64,000 bases of DNA, taken from Macropodus opercularis. Its lineage: Eukaryota > Chordata > Actinopteri > Anabantiformes > Osphronemidae. The translations under genes were made by a program, and so were the position numbers. The notes below the pieces were generated by a model that ran no database searches, was not told where the DNA came from, and saw only the letters and a program-made list of their open reading frames with translations. Location: the NCBI GenBank assembly GCA_030770545.1, contig CM061099.1:12159001-12223000 (forward strand), in the 5' to 3' direction. Positions within the stretch are counted from its first letter, which is position 1; the number at the start of each line of letters is the position of its first letter. Positions 1-14,900 of the stretch are shown here, in pieces.

Positions 1-3000
1 TGTTGTTTTTTTTTAAAGTGCACTAAATTACAAACACTTCACTTTTTCAACAGAAGGAGTGAGATTTCCAAACGGAATGAAACAAAACAGTGATCCTGTA
101 ATAGCGACAGATTTTAAAAGCAGTAAAACGTCGGCAAGCGGCTTTTAAAAAGCTGTGTCCTTCTGAAGGGATTCAAAATAAAATATCCCATGGTCATAAA
201 CAGAAAGTGATGTGAATGCTTGTTACTGTCTGAATGTAGAGGCATCAGACAACAACCAGATCACTGAACTGATGCCTGTAGATGCGCGTGTGCCAGCACA
301 GTGCTGCAGTGCTGAATTTATTTCATTAAAGAGACACTACATCAACACAGTGAGGGATGCCAAGACCTATCAGGCGAGATGAATAACCGCAACATCCGTG
401 GAAATCTTGTTTGTGTCCACAGTCTGTGCATATGCTATGTGTAGCCCACACATAATCTGCCACATAAACAGATTTGAACATCAGTGCACATGTACAGAAG
501 TTTCTTCCTGTCTTTAAACGTAGCAGCAAATAGTGGGTGGAAGAGAAGTGGATTTTATTAGAGAAAAGTGTCTCAGTCGTGACCTGCTTCCACCCAAATA
601 ATCTCGCCTCAAAAGCCGCCAGTAAAGCTACGAGAGCTCGGATTAGAATGGCTTCCTGTTGAAATTGGGTAGCTGGGAAGGAGGTGAGGCCTTCAGCAGG
701 ACTGGTCAGTCGGACAGTATCGTTTACCTTCAGGATCAAAGTGGAGCTCGTAGCAGCGGGGGACACTGGCGAGGCTCCTATTACCATTTGCGTGGCAGGT
801 AAATAAACGGCAGGTCGGGCCACATCTTGTACAGTATGATCATTTGGCACCTCTGCCTCATTGGAGCACATGTGTTGGGAGTGGGTACTTTGGGTATGAA
901 CTGTCCTTGTCATGCGCAGCTGCAGGGGTGTTTTCTATTTTCGTCGGAGTTAGCATATTACGGAGCAGATAATACAATCCGGTCAGATCCTCGGGGGCCT
1001 CACTTGTGCTAGTGGATGGTCACGTCGCTGTTTGCAGGGTCAGCAGCTAGACTGTCTGATAGCCAGAGGGCCACAGAGGACACATCCACGCAGAGACGAA
1101 GAGCCAAGCGCAAAATGAAGACTTCGAAATGTCAAGCACCACGTGTTTGCACATGGAGACCCGTAAAAATGATCCCTCCCACCTCGCGCCGTAGTCCAAA
1201 AACAACTGAGGTAGGGAAAATAATAAATTAATGAAAGGCATTACAAAAAAATTAAACATGCGACTTGAGCACAGTAACGTTTCCATGGGGCACTGAGAGG
1301 AGCTGGGGCTGGACTAAAGAGCGCAGCAGGTGACCTCCTGAGGAGATCCGCACTTATTTAGTGATGATTCACCACGATGAACACGCAACGTGTCCACAAC
1401 AGTGATGAGCACCATTTTGAATGAAGAGCAGAGGTTCAGTTTGTTACATAGCATTAAGCCGTTGTCCCAAGATGACTGGACATGTCTTCTAACTTTTCCA
1501 CAAGGATCTGAAACCTTAGTGAAAAGACAGAAGGACACTTTTCCTTTGAATAGCTGAATAGTTCTGCCTTGCGTTTCCACGGCGCGGATCACACCTGAAT
1601 GGCACTTTCAAATTGGCAGTAAAAAATCTGAAAGGCGTATTGTATGTTTTTTCTTTGGAATATATATTCCACTGCATCTTTGTCAAAAACAAAATAAAAC
1701 AAAAACACCTTGATTGCCTTGGAAACTGTGATTTCAGTGTCGCATCTCATTGCGAGGAGCGAGCAGGTCACAGATCAGTGGCTGAAGTTGCAGCAAGATG
1801 GCTGACAAAGGAATCACAGTCACTTCGGATGTCACCTCTTTCTCCACACCTTTGACAGCCAGATCTTCACCGTCTTGTCGCTACAGAGACAGAGAGAAAG
1901 AAGAGACGATGATGCAAAGGAAAGCTCGGGGAACACAACAAAAGGAGAAAATAACGGAACATCAATCAGGCAGGCTTCCTTTTCAAAACAAGCCATTGCA
2001 CATCAAATGCGACACAAAGAGTCTGACTTCAAAGTTTCCCCCCACACACACAAACTTCATTAAAGGCTCTCTCCAAAGTGTCAGTAGGGAAAAAAAACCT
2101 CTCTCTAACCTCACACAAAAGCGTAGAACTAAGTATGATTCATAACTTATAAATCGAATCAACCTGCCCACAGCTTCGCTCCCACCTGGGCAGGTAATTT
2201 AATTTTTGCCTTTGTGCATGTTCGCCCAGTCATCACACCTTGTGCAAGACAATTATGTCAGAGCACATTGTGGAAGTGAAGCTCACGTTGCCATTTATGC
2301 ACAACACAGATGAAAACTGCAGCATCGTTTCATAAATGACTGCGGTTTTTCTCCAAGTTACTGTATATAGGTATTTGTCACAGTTACAACAGTTGCGTCA
2401 TTAGGTGCGATCCCACATCTACTCACCAGCTGCATGTACAAAGCAGTGTCTGTCTGTCTGGAATCAGCTTTGATTAACACTGAAGTTTTAAACATTTTGA
2501 AGCAACACTGCAAAACTTTAACATACTGTACACTATTAAGGGAAATAAATAATGGATATTGGTTAAATCCTTAAACATAACATTAGCTGTTACATTTACA
2601 AATACATTTTTATTATTAGGATTTTAAATATTTTATTGTGTATCATTAAATACGCCTGTACACAATAACGATAACACACTTTAAGGATCTAATGACTCGT
2701 CTGCAGTGTGTATTTCTAATGGTAAGTGTTAACTGCTCTACCTGTTGTGATTTTGATTCATTATTTCGGTTTTACCCCGGACCCCAGGAAGACTGGCTTC
2801 CTTAAGAGGAAGCTAATGGGGCGTTGCATGAAATCAATCATCAGGCGTTTCACAGAGAAACATCACAACAACACAAATGTCTTCAAACAAAAGAAATATT
2901 CAGTGTCAACTAAGGCACCACATACTGATTAACAACAATAAAAAAACGTAATCAACCGGGCTTTCATTTCAGACTAGTTGATGCCAGACTAGCTGGTTAA

Positions 3001-3544
3001 CTGTGATTTATTATATTTAATAACGTTGTCCTCCATCCTCAGACCCCAACAGAGAAGAAAACTGGAAAAATATTGATTGCATGAAGTTTAAAGTTAAGAA
3101 AACTTTGTAATTGAATTCAAGGAACATGGGATTTGGAACTATGGTTACATTTTTGGAAAAAAACATTATTTATTATGGGGACTTACAGACATAGTAATTA
3201 TTCTGACCCAGCTAGAAGAAAAATAAGCATATTTAAAACAAATCATTTACTAGAGCTATTAGTGCAGCAGAGTTGCCCACATGAGAAAAATAAAAGTTAT
3301 TCTTAGCAGACACAAATGAGTCAGTTGTTGAGAGAATGCGAAGCAGAAACAGTCGTCAAATGAACTCGTAACCACAAAGAAAGCTTTTAAAATAGAATAA
3401 AACCAAGCAGCTCAGCAACAAAACGTTCGCTGAACAAACTGAGGTGAAGGAACAGGGGAGAGGAAACACAAGAGGGAAAAGAAAGAGGAAACTAGTTAAG
3501 CGTGTACCGGAGGAGGGGAGGGTTGGTGAGCGGAGAAGAGCCAT
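1..3544 (-). other. kif21b 3' flank / probable 3' UTR
   Basis: No further kif21b coding sequence follows the stop. Minus-strand AATAAA hexamers occur at 3169-3174, 3007-3012 and 317-322, so the 3' UTR could be a few hundred bases or over 3 kb. The first site is followed in transcript order by a U-rich stretch near 3154-3160, consistent with a cleavage element. An open stretch at 326-913 (minus, 195 codons) is unassigned and is discussed separately. I recognised no RNA gene or repeat family here. Confidence 0.5.
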
Positions 3545-6500
3545 TCACGGGAGGCTGGTGGCTCGGCCTTTGATGGCCAGGACCCGTCGAGGAAGACACG
3601 GAGTCAAGCCGGGGACATAGCTCCACAACTTCACCCTGCAGTCACTGGGGTTGACACGAGGAAGGAGGAAGGTAGCGGGGGGACAGGAGGGTGGCCGAGT
3701 TTGCCCACAGACAAAAGTGACAGGAGATCATTATGCAAGAAGTGAATTGTAGAAGGAGGGAAGACAGAGAAGAGCGTTAATCACCTTCAACGAAACCCCA
3801 GCAGTTAATTAAGAAGCGAGGAATGTGAACAGACTGAAGACGCCACAGTTGTGTCTCACTCACAGACACACACTATGAAGGATCTGAGTCGGAGCTCAAA
3901 TAAGCACAGCTCTGAAGAAAAGCAGGATTCAGTATGACCCTTTCTGATCTACACAGGTCTGACACACACCTGCACAGTAATGCGTGAGATGGAGCATGAA
4001 TCACAAGCCACTAGTCCACGCTGAAAAAATATAGGGTTTGGTAAAAGCCTGACATTTTCTACTTTCTACTAGTTTCTCAGGTCCTCAACCTCCAGACTCC
4101 TCCAACCACTCATCTGACAACTTCTTCATGCCAAGTGACCACAAATGCCAAATGACAATCTGTTATATTATTAGTTTAAGCAAACCTCAAACAGGAGTTA
4201 ACAGCTCAAACTATTTAGGAGGTAGCTGTGCAGGGAATACCAGACCAGATTTACAACAGTTGTCTTTACCTGGATGCAGTGAAGATCTGTCGCGAGTTGG
4301 TGCATATGGCGTTAATGGGGCTGTCGTGACCTCTGACCTCTCCTATTGGCGTGAAGTTATCGACGTTCCACACCTTGAGCATGCCGCCTCGACAGCCGCT
4401 CAGCAGCATGGGCCGGCCCGGGACGTAGGCCAGGGCACACACCCAGTCCTTGTGGGCGTTGGGGATTTGCTGTGGTTTCAAGGCAGAAAGAAATTAAGAC
4501 TCAGGGAAAGATATAGAACCAGAACACAAAGTTGGAAAGGGCATGAGAGGCACCTTGGTCACTCTGCTCCTAAAATGGCAGAACAACAACAACGATGCTT
4601 AATTCTACTGTTCTAATTTAGTGGAAATTTGCTTTAGAAAAGGAGTAGAATCACTGTACATATGGTTGCTAGGCAACATTAAGCACAGATATGGCTCGAG
4701 AATAACTACTTCTATATTTAGACTAAATTCAGTAGTTATTCTTAACTCGTATGTTCTGTGATTCCTGAAATGTGGAGGCCATTGCTCTGACGTGATCCTG
4801 ATCCTCAACACAAAAACAACAGATGACGCTAAGCTACACTAGCAGCTCGTGTGCTTGTGGCTAATACTGTATCTGGTTACAGCACGTTTGACTTTGCACA
4901 CAAAATGTTATGAACCCGTTTATTGCCATCATTAAAAAATAATCTGGACAGACTCTTCTACATAGCAATGCGGGTTTTAGAAACTTCTGTGAATATGTAA
5001 TCTTTTCTGCATTAGGTTCAAAACTGTGGACAGTGTTTGTGAAGAAGCTCAGGAGTTCAGAATATTTAAATACACATTATACAAACAATACCTAATTTAA
5101 ACTCTATACTTTCCGAGTTGCTGTTTTTTAATTTGGTTTATCTCATTCTGCCGCAGATTAAATTCACTTCATACACGTGTGCGTATGTTTTCATGTTGGT
5201 GTTGAGATTTTAATGCCACAACACACCATTATGATGGAGCTAGACTCTCTCTTGCTGCACTGCAGTGACTGCGTTTGCTCACCTTTACTGTTGTTTAGGC
5301 TTAGTCTTGTTGTGAAGCAGTGGATCTTTTTAACACGTTTCGCTCCATGTCTTTACTAAACAATAGGTAGAGCCCAAAGTGACAGAAATATTGTGAGTGG
5401 CATTATCCAACGGGCTATAATTTACTGTGCACCACATAATCTACTGCCAGCATAATGTCCAACGAGCTTTTAACAGCATGACTCAGCTGCTCTGTGATTC
5501 TCAAACTGGCATCTCATTGCGCTACACATTTAGAAACGCTGAACTGTTTGCACACATGGAGACGTGGTTACGTTACGCTGCGGCCGAACAGGCCACAGCG
5601 TCAGCATGAGCTAAGTGTAGATGTGATAGTTGAATAGATAATCGTTAACATCAGCTGCATTTTAATTACAGGAATGTTTCTTTTGAACTTACGCAGAGCA
5701 GCGACTTGTGTCGTGCAATCTGTGGCGGTTTTCTTCTAATCAATTAATCAAAACACCTTTTACTTGAATAATATACTGTATGTATTATATATTATATGTG
5801 ATATATATCATATACATAAAATGTCAGTACTCGTTTGATCTATACGCCAGAGAAGGTGCATCTTGAGTGATAAAAAGTTGCTAATAAGACACCTCACTAA
5901 CGACGGTTTGGAGGGAAAGAGAAGCTGTAAATGGGAAATAACAATTGCGAGCCTCCCTAAGGTAAAGCGTAAGTTCTCACATACATCATATCTACCACAA
6001 TACCTGTAACAAATTCACACCAGTGCATAAAAATGTGTTAATCTCTCCCAACACTAAACTTTTGCCGTTTTGCATAAGCAAGGCGATAAAAGCCGAAAAA
6101 CACACGCGTGCACTTGAAATTGTTTTTTTTGTGTGTGTGTGGAGGTACATAAAGATATTTATCAAGCAACTGGGAATCACAAAACTGTTGAGCAATTATA
6201 AACAAATTGCCTTACATATCCCCACAGGAAACACACTATGGCGTGTGCATTTTAGCAACAGGGACAGAGCAGAACAGCTTGCACCAGCAGAGTTTCAGAG
6301 TCAAATGTAATATTTTCTATTGTGCCCCAGGCAACAATTTGATCCTATTACACAATAAGACAGAGACTACTGAGTAAGAGAGGCTTTGCAACTCAGGTTA
6401 AGGTGTCATGACTGCTGCACACCCAATATTAATGTCTGGTTCTGCTTTTATACAAAAAAAAGGGTCAATAAAACCTCAAAATAACTTGACAAAGCGCAAC

Positions 6501-8987
6501 TTAATATGTAAATTACAGTGCATGCAAATGAGTGAGCTGCCTCCGCCCACGAGCTGCGTTAATATGCATTATTAACATGTGCAGCAGAGGCACAGCAATC
6601 GACACGCCCAGACGCACATGCGCTGTGACTTTCCTCTGGACACGATGCGCGTTGGGTCCACTGCCCTGATGTTGACACGGTGCCTTTCTGCCACCTTCCC
6701 ATGACTCTCTCTACAGAGCCAACGCTCCGCATAAAACGAAGCATGAAGTGGACACGGGCACCCGGAAGCTGTCCACCGACCAGCGACAGCGTTTCACTGT
6801 CACGGCTGAGCCGGTGCAGAATAACAAGCAGAACAGGTGTTTCTGTGACTGTAGGAGAATCATCTAGACACACAAGACCATGAATATAGAGCAATGGGGG
6901 AATTAGTTCCATTATCTGCCTCGCGTGTAATTAAGATTAAGATCGGTTTCGTTGGTGGGGGCTGTTTTGACGCCATGTGTGCTGCACAGGTCTCGTATGG
7001 CTGAGTGTTGTTACGGTACCTGTAGGCAGCCATGCGCACATTATGGACGCATGTTTTGGATGTAGACTCCCTGCTTAACCCAGCTCTCCCCACCTCACAC
7101 AACATGATATACTCACTGACACATCAACACACCTGTGCGAGCTCCTGCTGCTCCAGGTCCCATTTCTTAATGCCGTTGTCCCTCGACCCGCTGAACAGCA
7201 CGTCTCCCTGCACAGCCAAACACTCGATACCGTCGTAATGCGGAGGCTCAAAGTTATGAGCTGGACCTATGTTACCCAGAGTTCCCTCGGCTACATCAAA
7301 CACCTGAGGTGAGAACAGATGGCAGATGTGACCTAAGAGGTGGATCATAGTTTGACTCCGACATTAAAATATTTCCTACCTTGACGTAATGGTCTTTGGA
7401 GCCTGTGATCACTTGGTCTTTGCCCAGCAAAGACTGTCCCACCGTCAGACACATGACCGAGCCGATGTGGCCCGTCAGCTTCCCCATTGCTTGCATTCTA
7501 CACATAAAGACATAAACACTGGCATCAACGGAGGAGAATCAAAGGCCTGTGAAATTCATTACTTACTGAGATTTTCAAGGTGCCTGTTTCACTGAATGAA
7601 ACCACTTTCACCTCGCGTGTGCAGTAAAACCACTGAGACACAGCAATGCCACAGGCAGACATGATACCGAAGAAATGTTTAATACATTCATTTTTCATTT
7701 CCAGGGGTTTCTTGTGCATCATTAAATCGGTCCGAGGCTCTCAGCATAAACTGTCTGGTCTAATACTTAAATCATTTCCCTCCAGACACAAAAACAGATG
7801 AAACAAACAGACTGCGAGTGGATGTCAGAAACGTGTTCCTCGGGGAGAACACATTCATGTCTGTGCTGCGTATCACCAGTACCAGGTTGCTGTGCTCTTT
7901 TCGTTTCTTTTAATCTCTACTGTCAGATGTTAATCAGCTTCCTTGTTAATTAACATAAAATCATTTAGAGGTGGCTGTGGAGAAACTAATGACACGAATA
8001 AGCCAATGAATGTGAGAACTAAACACCAGTGAAATTAATAGAATTAATGAATGGTTATTTTAATACATGAATAAATGATGTGAACACTTTAATTTATAAC
8101 TGGATGAGCTGCTCAATAAATAAACCAATGAAATAATAAATGGCAGATGTACCTGTTGAGGTCCCACATGCGAACAGTGTTTCCAGCAGCGGCATAGAGC
8201 ACAGACCCCGACAGATTGAGGGCGATCTGGTTTATCTGGCATTCGCCTTGTGCAAAGGTTATTGTGCGGGTGGTGGTGCCGGCGCACGCGTCACCTGAGA
8301 CCACCTGCCCCGACGAACTGCAGGGATTAACAGAAGCCAGACAGTGTCACAGATGACAGACAAACAGCAAACAAGCAGAAAGCGGGATGAGCATCCTCTA
8401 CATGCATTTCACATCAAATCCCCGGTTTGTCGCTTTTCTGCGCCTTGAAACGCATAATTAGACAGAAAACCATATCTCCGCATCCCTTCAGATATCTCAA
8501 AAGCTGCTGTTTACAGATCCAAACAGGCAGCGGGGAGCAAACTTACGTGAGCGTGCGGACACACTTGGCAGAGTCGCGGATGTCCCACACTTTAACGTAC
8601 GAGGTGGAGACGGAGAAGACCAGACATGAGGAGGGACAGTATTTGACTGACACCACGTTGTTGGGGTGACCTTTGAGGGTGATGATCTCCTGGCCCGTCA
8701 CCAGGTTCCACATCTTACAGGTACGATCTGGTGGAGGAAAGAAAGTTTAAACGCTCACAGGCCAAACTCAAGCACCAGTAGACAACGTGTACTTGTTCTC
8801 TCTTTAGATGTAAACATTCTTATTTCCGTACATTCATCGCGTGCGTGTACCTTTGGATCCAGTGAACAGCAGCTCATCTGTAGCATCCACACACAAGACC
8901 GGCTTTGAATGGCCCTCGGCTACAGAAATACACTGCAAGGGTGCAGTGCGGCCACCCTTCACACCCCCGATGGGATTGATCACACCC
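3545..8987 (-). CDS. kif21b: kif21b exons 28-34: WD40 beta-propeller and C-terminus
   Basis: Seven exons encode about residues 1337-1693. WD repeats are visible as GH...D...[20 protein letters not shown]...[94 protein letters not shown] and [20 protein letters not shown]. The last exon gives [19 protein letters not shown] and stops with TGA at 3545-3547. In KIF21 proteins this propeller binds microtubules and supports pausing or curbing growth. Exon 33 is isolated by a 2.7-kb intron and exon 34 is only 100 nt. Confidence 0.95.
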
Positions 8988-11900
8988 CTGAAGGTCACAT
9001 ATGCACACATGAAGCGTCATAAAAATAACTTTCATTATAATAATACAAACCCAGACACACACGATTATGCAAACATATGCACACACAGACACATTTCTGT
9101 CGGTTTAAGCCCACCTGTTCGTTCCCTGGCCTGTCCCCACTTCCCTTTACCTCCTCTAGTTTCATTGTGGATCTGCCCAATTAGGGCACTACAACAGTAA
9201 CAATAACTTGTCCTTCTGTCTTTCACACACCTTCAGCTCACACAAACATTCCTCCACTCAGGCTTTCTTTCTGAACCACTGCCCTTCCCCACCCTCCCAG
9301 TCTACATCCCAGTGACAGGCCAGAGCCCCAGAGTGCCTCAACAGCAGGCGTCAGAGTGAGACCGAGCAGAGAGAGGGTGAGAAGAAGACGGAGGAATGTG
9401 GGAAAATTGGTCCCTGGTGGGCTTCCTAATAACATGAATGGTGGTGAGTGTGTATGTGTGCGAGCAGTGGAGAACAAAACTGTGAGAGAGCCGGAGGATG
9501 TGGGGGTGGGGAAAAGCGAATCTGTGATAACGCACAAAACTTGGGACAGATTTGTTTCTGCAGAGAGTGAGCAAAATACAGAAGTGTGTGCTTGAAACTT
9601 GTCAGTGTTCCCCTTCTGCACCCACACGTACATTGATGCCCCAGTGGAAAACACACAAACACACACACACGTCAAATGAAAAATTAAACACTCAGCCGTA
9701 CGTTGTGTGAATTTTTTCAGCAGTGCAAAAGTGCCAACCAAAACCAAAAACTGTCAATCATCAGCCAGTAAAGAAGACTGCATGCATGTCTGCCCAATAT
9801 CACGAAACATGAAAAGGAACCGACTTGCACAGAATAAGCTCGAAACAACAGCCACAGGCTTGAAGACCGACTCCAAAGTGGCCCGCAACTCAAAAATAAA
9901 CTCCAGCACGGAGCCTAGGACGTCATCATCGCCACATGCAGCATCCATTCTCTGCCAGTCGGCTGGAAGCTGGCTCTCAGGTCAGCTCCACAGTCAATCG
10001 CCTTTTGAGGCTCAGGGAGAAAACAAAGAGTTGCGGTGTGTGTGAGCAAAGGGAGAGATGCAACAAGGTGAGAACAGTCTGTCACATTATCAGCCTCTGC
10101 AGAGCTGCAAATGTGAGTGCGATGGTAAATTTATGGAGTGAACACAATCTGTCCCACCCTCTTTGTGGCCCAGCTCAGTTTGGGGACTGGTGATAGAAAA
10201 GTGTGTTTCTTTGATAAAAAAACATAAAATGACAGGTTAATAATGTGATTTATTGGTAAATTGAGAAGTGAGGGGAAGAATGGTTGAAGCTTGGTTTCAG
10301 CAGAATGAACCTCATCGCTCTGGAGCCATCTTTTGGTGAGCGACTAACATTAGTGTCTAATTTGCATTATTTTTCTTGTTTACTGATGTAAAATCAACAA
10401 TTAAACACTTTTAAGGTCACTGTATCATGAACAACCTCGCTACGGTACTTACAGTTCACCTGATGTCACACAACGATTTCACACTTCAATCCGTGGCTTC
10501 TGTTAACCCTGAGGACACGCTTCCATGATACGCTTACTTACGGCCCTTAATGCAGGGCTCTATTTATTACATCAACGTGCTGCTCCAAATGGCAGGAATA
10601 GCTCCCTATCTATCAGTGTCTGCAAAAGATATCACAGTGTTATGCACCGTGTAAGAGCTGCTAATGGATGTTGCAGGGCCAAGCACCAAGAGACCAGGGG
10701 CCTAATGAAAACACGGAGGGAGACCAGTGTGTCCTCTCTGCAGTAGGCAGAAAAACAGACATAAGGACCTCGGTGAGTGGTGCAGCTATTTGTGAATGTG
10801 TGTGTGTGAAAAAACAAAAATACGAAGGACATAGGGACGGTTTTGTTCCATCATTAATACATTCTAAATGTTTCTGTCAAAGGAAATTTTTCACACGTTG
10901 GGGATTAAGCTTAACGTCTTTATTCCAATACGTCAATGAGAAGACAAAATCCAGTTTCACACCTATGTACTAAAGTAAATAAATAAGAAGAGAAAATACT
11001 CTGTTGTCCTTGTGACTGTGGAAAGTGATGAGGTTCATTCAAGTCTTTCGTGCAAGCAACACCACAGAGAAACACAACATCGTGTGGTTTAGCCAGTGGG
11101 TCAACACACATGTGAAAGATGCACCACAGTGACCCCACAGGGGGTGAAAGGGGAGATGGGGGGGGGCTAGAGACCAGGCAACTACTAGTGAAGATGCGAT
11201 GACACCAGGCGAGTTAAAAGGCAAATGGGACGACAGACACGGTTCCTCTACCTGAGCACCTCGGAGAGCGAGGAGTCGCTGTCATCCGACCTGGAGGCAC
11301 AAGAGGAGCAAGGAGAGGGAGGGGTAGGGTGGGAAGAGGAAAGGGTTAACCACGCTTAGGAAAGACAGAAGGGTTACTTGCAAAGGGTTAAAGGACTAGA
11401 GGACGGGTTTTAGATATAAAGCAGGAAGCAAACAGACACCCAAGCTCAGTCAACAACAGAGCTCATCCAGTGATCAGCAGCAGCTTGAGATGAAATGTTG
11501 TTTTCCTTGACCGTAACCACTGAACAGGCCGTATTCTGTGACCAGCGTCTGCATCCGTCTCACCCACGCCAGACAGAGGCTGGTTCACCGGACAGTCTTA
11601 GTGGTTTCAGGCATTGTGCAACTTAAAGAAACAGTTTGACATTGTGGGGAACAAAACGCTTCTTCTCCATATCTTTTAAAACAAGGAGGAAACAACCGTG
11701 TGATCAGCCAGGAGGTGGTGTGCCAGACAAGACTGCTAAGAGGCCAGTTTGTCAGCTGACTGTGGCATCATGTACACGCACACACACACACAAACATCTC
11801 ATCTCACTCTCAGCAAGGAAGACAAATAGCGTATTTCCCATAATGCCAAACTATTAACTTAAAGCAAAGCAAGTTACGTTAAAAGGAGGCTGTCAACAAA

Positions 11901-14900
11901 GAAGCACTGAAACCAAGATAGTCCTACACGGAGGTCAAAGAGGTTCTACGCGTTCCTGTCCTCCATGTGCAACTCCTGACACGTCAGCGTTCCCTCCTGC
12001 AGCTACTCGTTTAGCCAAAATCAGGGAGTTACAGGGAAAGGCATAGGGAATTGGTTAACAGGGTTAACAGATGGGGGAAACATTTGGAGCATGAGGGTGA
12101 GAATCAGAGACGCCAGCTCCAAGGAGTCAGGGCAAATCCAGTCCACAGCCATACCTCCACAATAGCTCAAAGGGAAGTTCTGCTGTGTGGGTAACAACGC
12201 AATAAAAGTGTTATTATATCGTACGTATTTTATAGCCCTGGGTTTGTCACCACAAGAGCATTTGCTTTAGTCTCTGAGCATAAAATAATAAAACAAAATG
12301 TCCTCTGTATGTGTCTGGAGGGAACAACAGTGTTAAAAGGCGATAGAAATTCCCCATTTCTTTGCGTTTACTGCCAGTCACGGTGGCCATTAGCATTGTG
12401 ATGCCCGACAAAACCCCTTTAAAATTCATTGGTTTTGTTGGATGCAAATGTAATGTGAAGATTAAAAAATAGACCCAGGATGCAACAGACAACAAGTTCA
12501 CCACTGTCACCAAGAACACAAGCGTATGTATCCACACGGAGCTGCCATTTACAGCACGTGCCTCCACTAAAACTAAACCTGCAGATTTAAAAAAAAAAAC
12601 AGAGTAATTCCTTTATCACAATTCAACATAAGAGTCAAATTATAAATCACATCCTTCTGCAAGATACATAAAAGAGCCTAAATCTAAAGATCCTCTCACA
12701 CTGTCAATGTGGCTACCGATGATAAAAAGCTGAGCCTACTCAGTAACCTACCTCTGCTTCACACAACGAAAGCCCACAGACTCCAACACTTACAAATATT
12801 CAAATACATACTCAGACATGCACGAAAAGAAACAACACCCCAACTCATTCTGCACAGCAACCTGCTCTTCAATGTTTAGGTCAATAAAGCTGAGAAATGT
12901 TCCGAAATAATAAAGATTACAAAACAAACAACTTCAGAGCGGAGCCAAACACTGACTGGAATTAAGTGCTGACATTTTGTCAGAGCGGAATGATGGAATT
13001 GATTGTGAGTAGGAAGGGGAAAGGCTGCTCATTCACGCCTCAGCACTCTGGAAGCTGACATTAACACGCATCCCGTTTCCACTTTGTGACTCTATCTGAT
13101 GAGAGGAGTTTAGTTTAGTGCACCTTCACAACAACATCACATGCTGCCCAGTTCACCGCCAATGTAAATCTGACTACCTCAAAATTTAATTTTAAAATTA
13201 AATACATTTAAAATTTATTACAGCTTCATTTCAAGCAAAATCACTTTCCTTGCAAGGTCTGATCTACAACAACGCAGTAAAGACTTTAAATCATGAAAGA
13301 AAGCTACGGTTTAAAGTGCAAACTATCTGACCTGAACTCCTCCGGACCAAAAAAAGAAAGTGTGCAGTAAAATCGCCCTCAGGTCAAAAACACAGAAATA
13401 TCAACATAATTAACATCTGTTGTATTTCTTTTAAGCCAGACAGACTAAAAACTGGACTGGCTAAGCCAGGTAAGGCTGAAACAAAGGTCAGGACATTTAA
13501 TGTGACAGTAAAGTGACATTCTCTACTTTTATTTTTTGATACTTTCCACCAATTATTGCATTTGTTTGTGATTTTTCTTTCAGCAGCTTTTCGCTGGTGG
13601 TTTTATTCCTCTAACTTCAATGTTAAAGTCAGTGTCGACAGTTGTGTTGTTTGTTGTGCTTCACTGTCATTTCACAGCCTTTTGATTTGGTGTTATATAA
13701 ATCTGCCTTCGTTTGTGGCTTCCCTGTCTTCGTTAGTTCTCGTATTAAATTTGTTTAGGTAATTCAGTTTGGGAGGAATAACTCCACATAAATCAACTGC
13801 ATACAGTAGCAGAGCCTAGTTGCCTGGTGCCATGGCAATTAAGAATTTGAGTATCTTGACAGATGATACTGTAGGTTAGAGACACTAGATTTTCACATAT
13901 ATTTACATAATTAACACAAGTTTATGTTTGTTATTACAACTTTAATGTTGAGAAAACTCTAGTAGTGAGGTTGATGAGGTGGACAGTCAGCCACCTGTTA
14001 CAGTATTCGTATATTATCCATTCTGTCCATGTTTATACTGTATGTGAAGATCAATTCTGAGTCTCTGCATAAGTTATTCTTTCTATCTCGTGATTCTCTT
14101 TGATAATTCTCCAGACAGTTATTTCCTGTGTGTGAGTCTAATTGAAGCCATTTTCAACAGCGTTTTTGTTGTAGCAGTAATTAACTAGAAGAAAACTTTC
14201 ATTTCCTATTATTTCAAGTAAATTGAGACAATTTTTACCACATGGAACAATGACACAACACAGGCTCATTAAAAGAAATTCCCTATTATGACCTTCATGT
14301 AATTAGTCTTTAACATAACAATATAATCATCGCTGCAAGTAACCTTTGGTGTATTTCTACTGACTATATCTGTGCAAGACTGTACTTACTTGTCCAGAGC
14401 AGAACCTTGCGTTTGGTTGCTGGTGAGCCTTGAGAAGACGTTGCGGTCATTCCTGGTCCTCAGAGGAGGGGAGGAGGGGGGAGTATAGCCATCAGTGGGC
14501 CTAACAGAGGGCAGGAGGGTGAGGGAAGATTGAAATGCGGAAAGACATGGAAGCAGGAAAAAGAGAGTTGGAAAACAGAAGAAGCCGATGAAACTACTGC
14601 ATTTAAACGCTAGCATGATCAGTTTGCCTGCAAACAGCTTGAATTTCAACGTTTTGTGTACCTGTATGCACGGTCGTAAGACTTCCTCCTTGTTATAGGG
14701 GAAGTTTCATAACCCCGAGACTGCCTGGGACTGACACACACACAAACACACAAGCAAACTAAGCCAACTTTCAAGGGAATGCACAGATGATAAGCAGAGA
14801 AGGCTGATGCACAGTAATGTAAACTGGAGAGACTCTCTAAGCAACAAGGGTTTATGCAGTTTAACCAGCTCAGCCAGACTAAAGACATTGGTAGACAAGC

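Noticed and set aside
9238..9747. 169-codon minus-strand frame in kif21b intron 27
   Set aside because: Driven by CA/TG repeats (runs of Cys-Val) and not compatible with the phase of exons 27 and 28.
12247..12567. Hydrophobic 106-codon minus-strand frame in intron 26
   Set aside because: No homology, no splice signals in phase with neighbours, AT-rich intron context.
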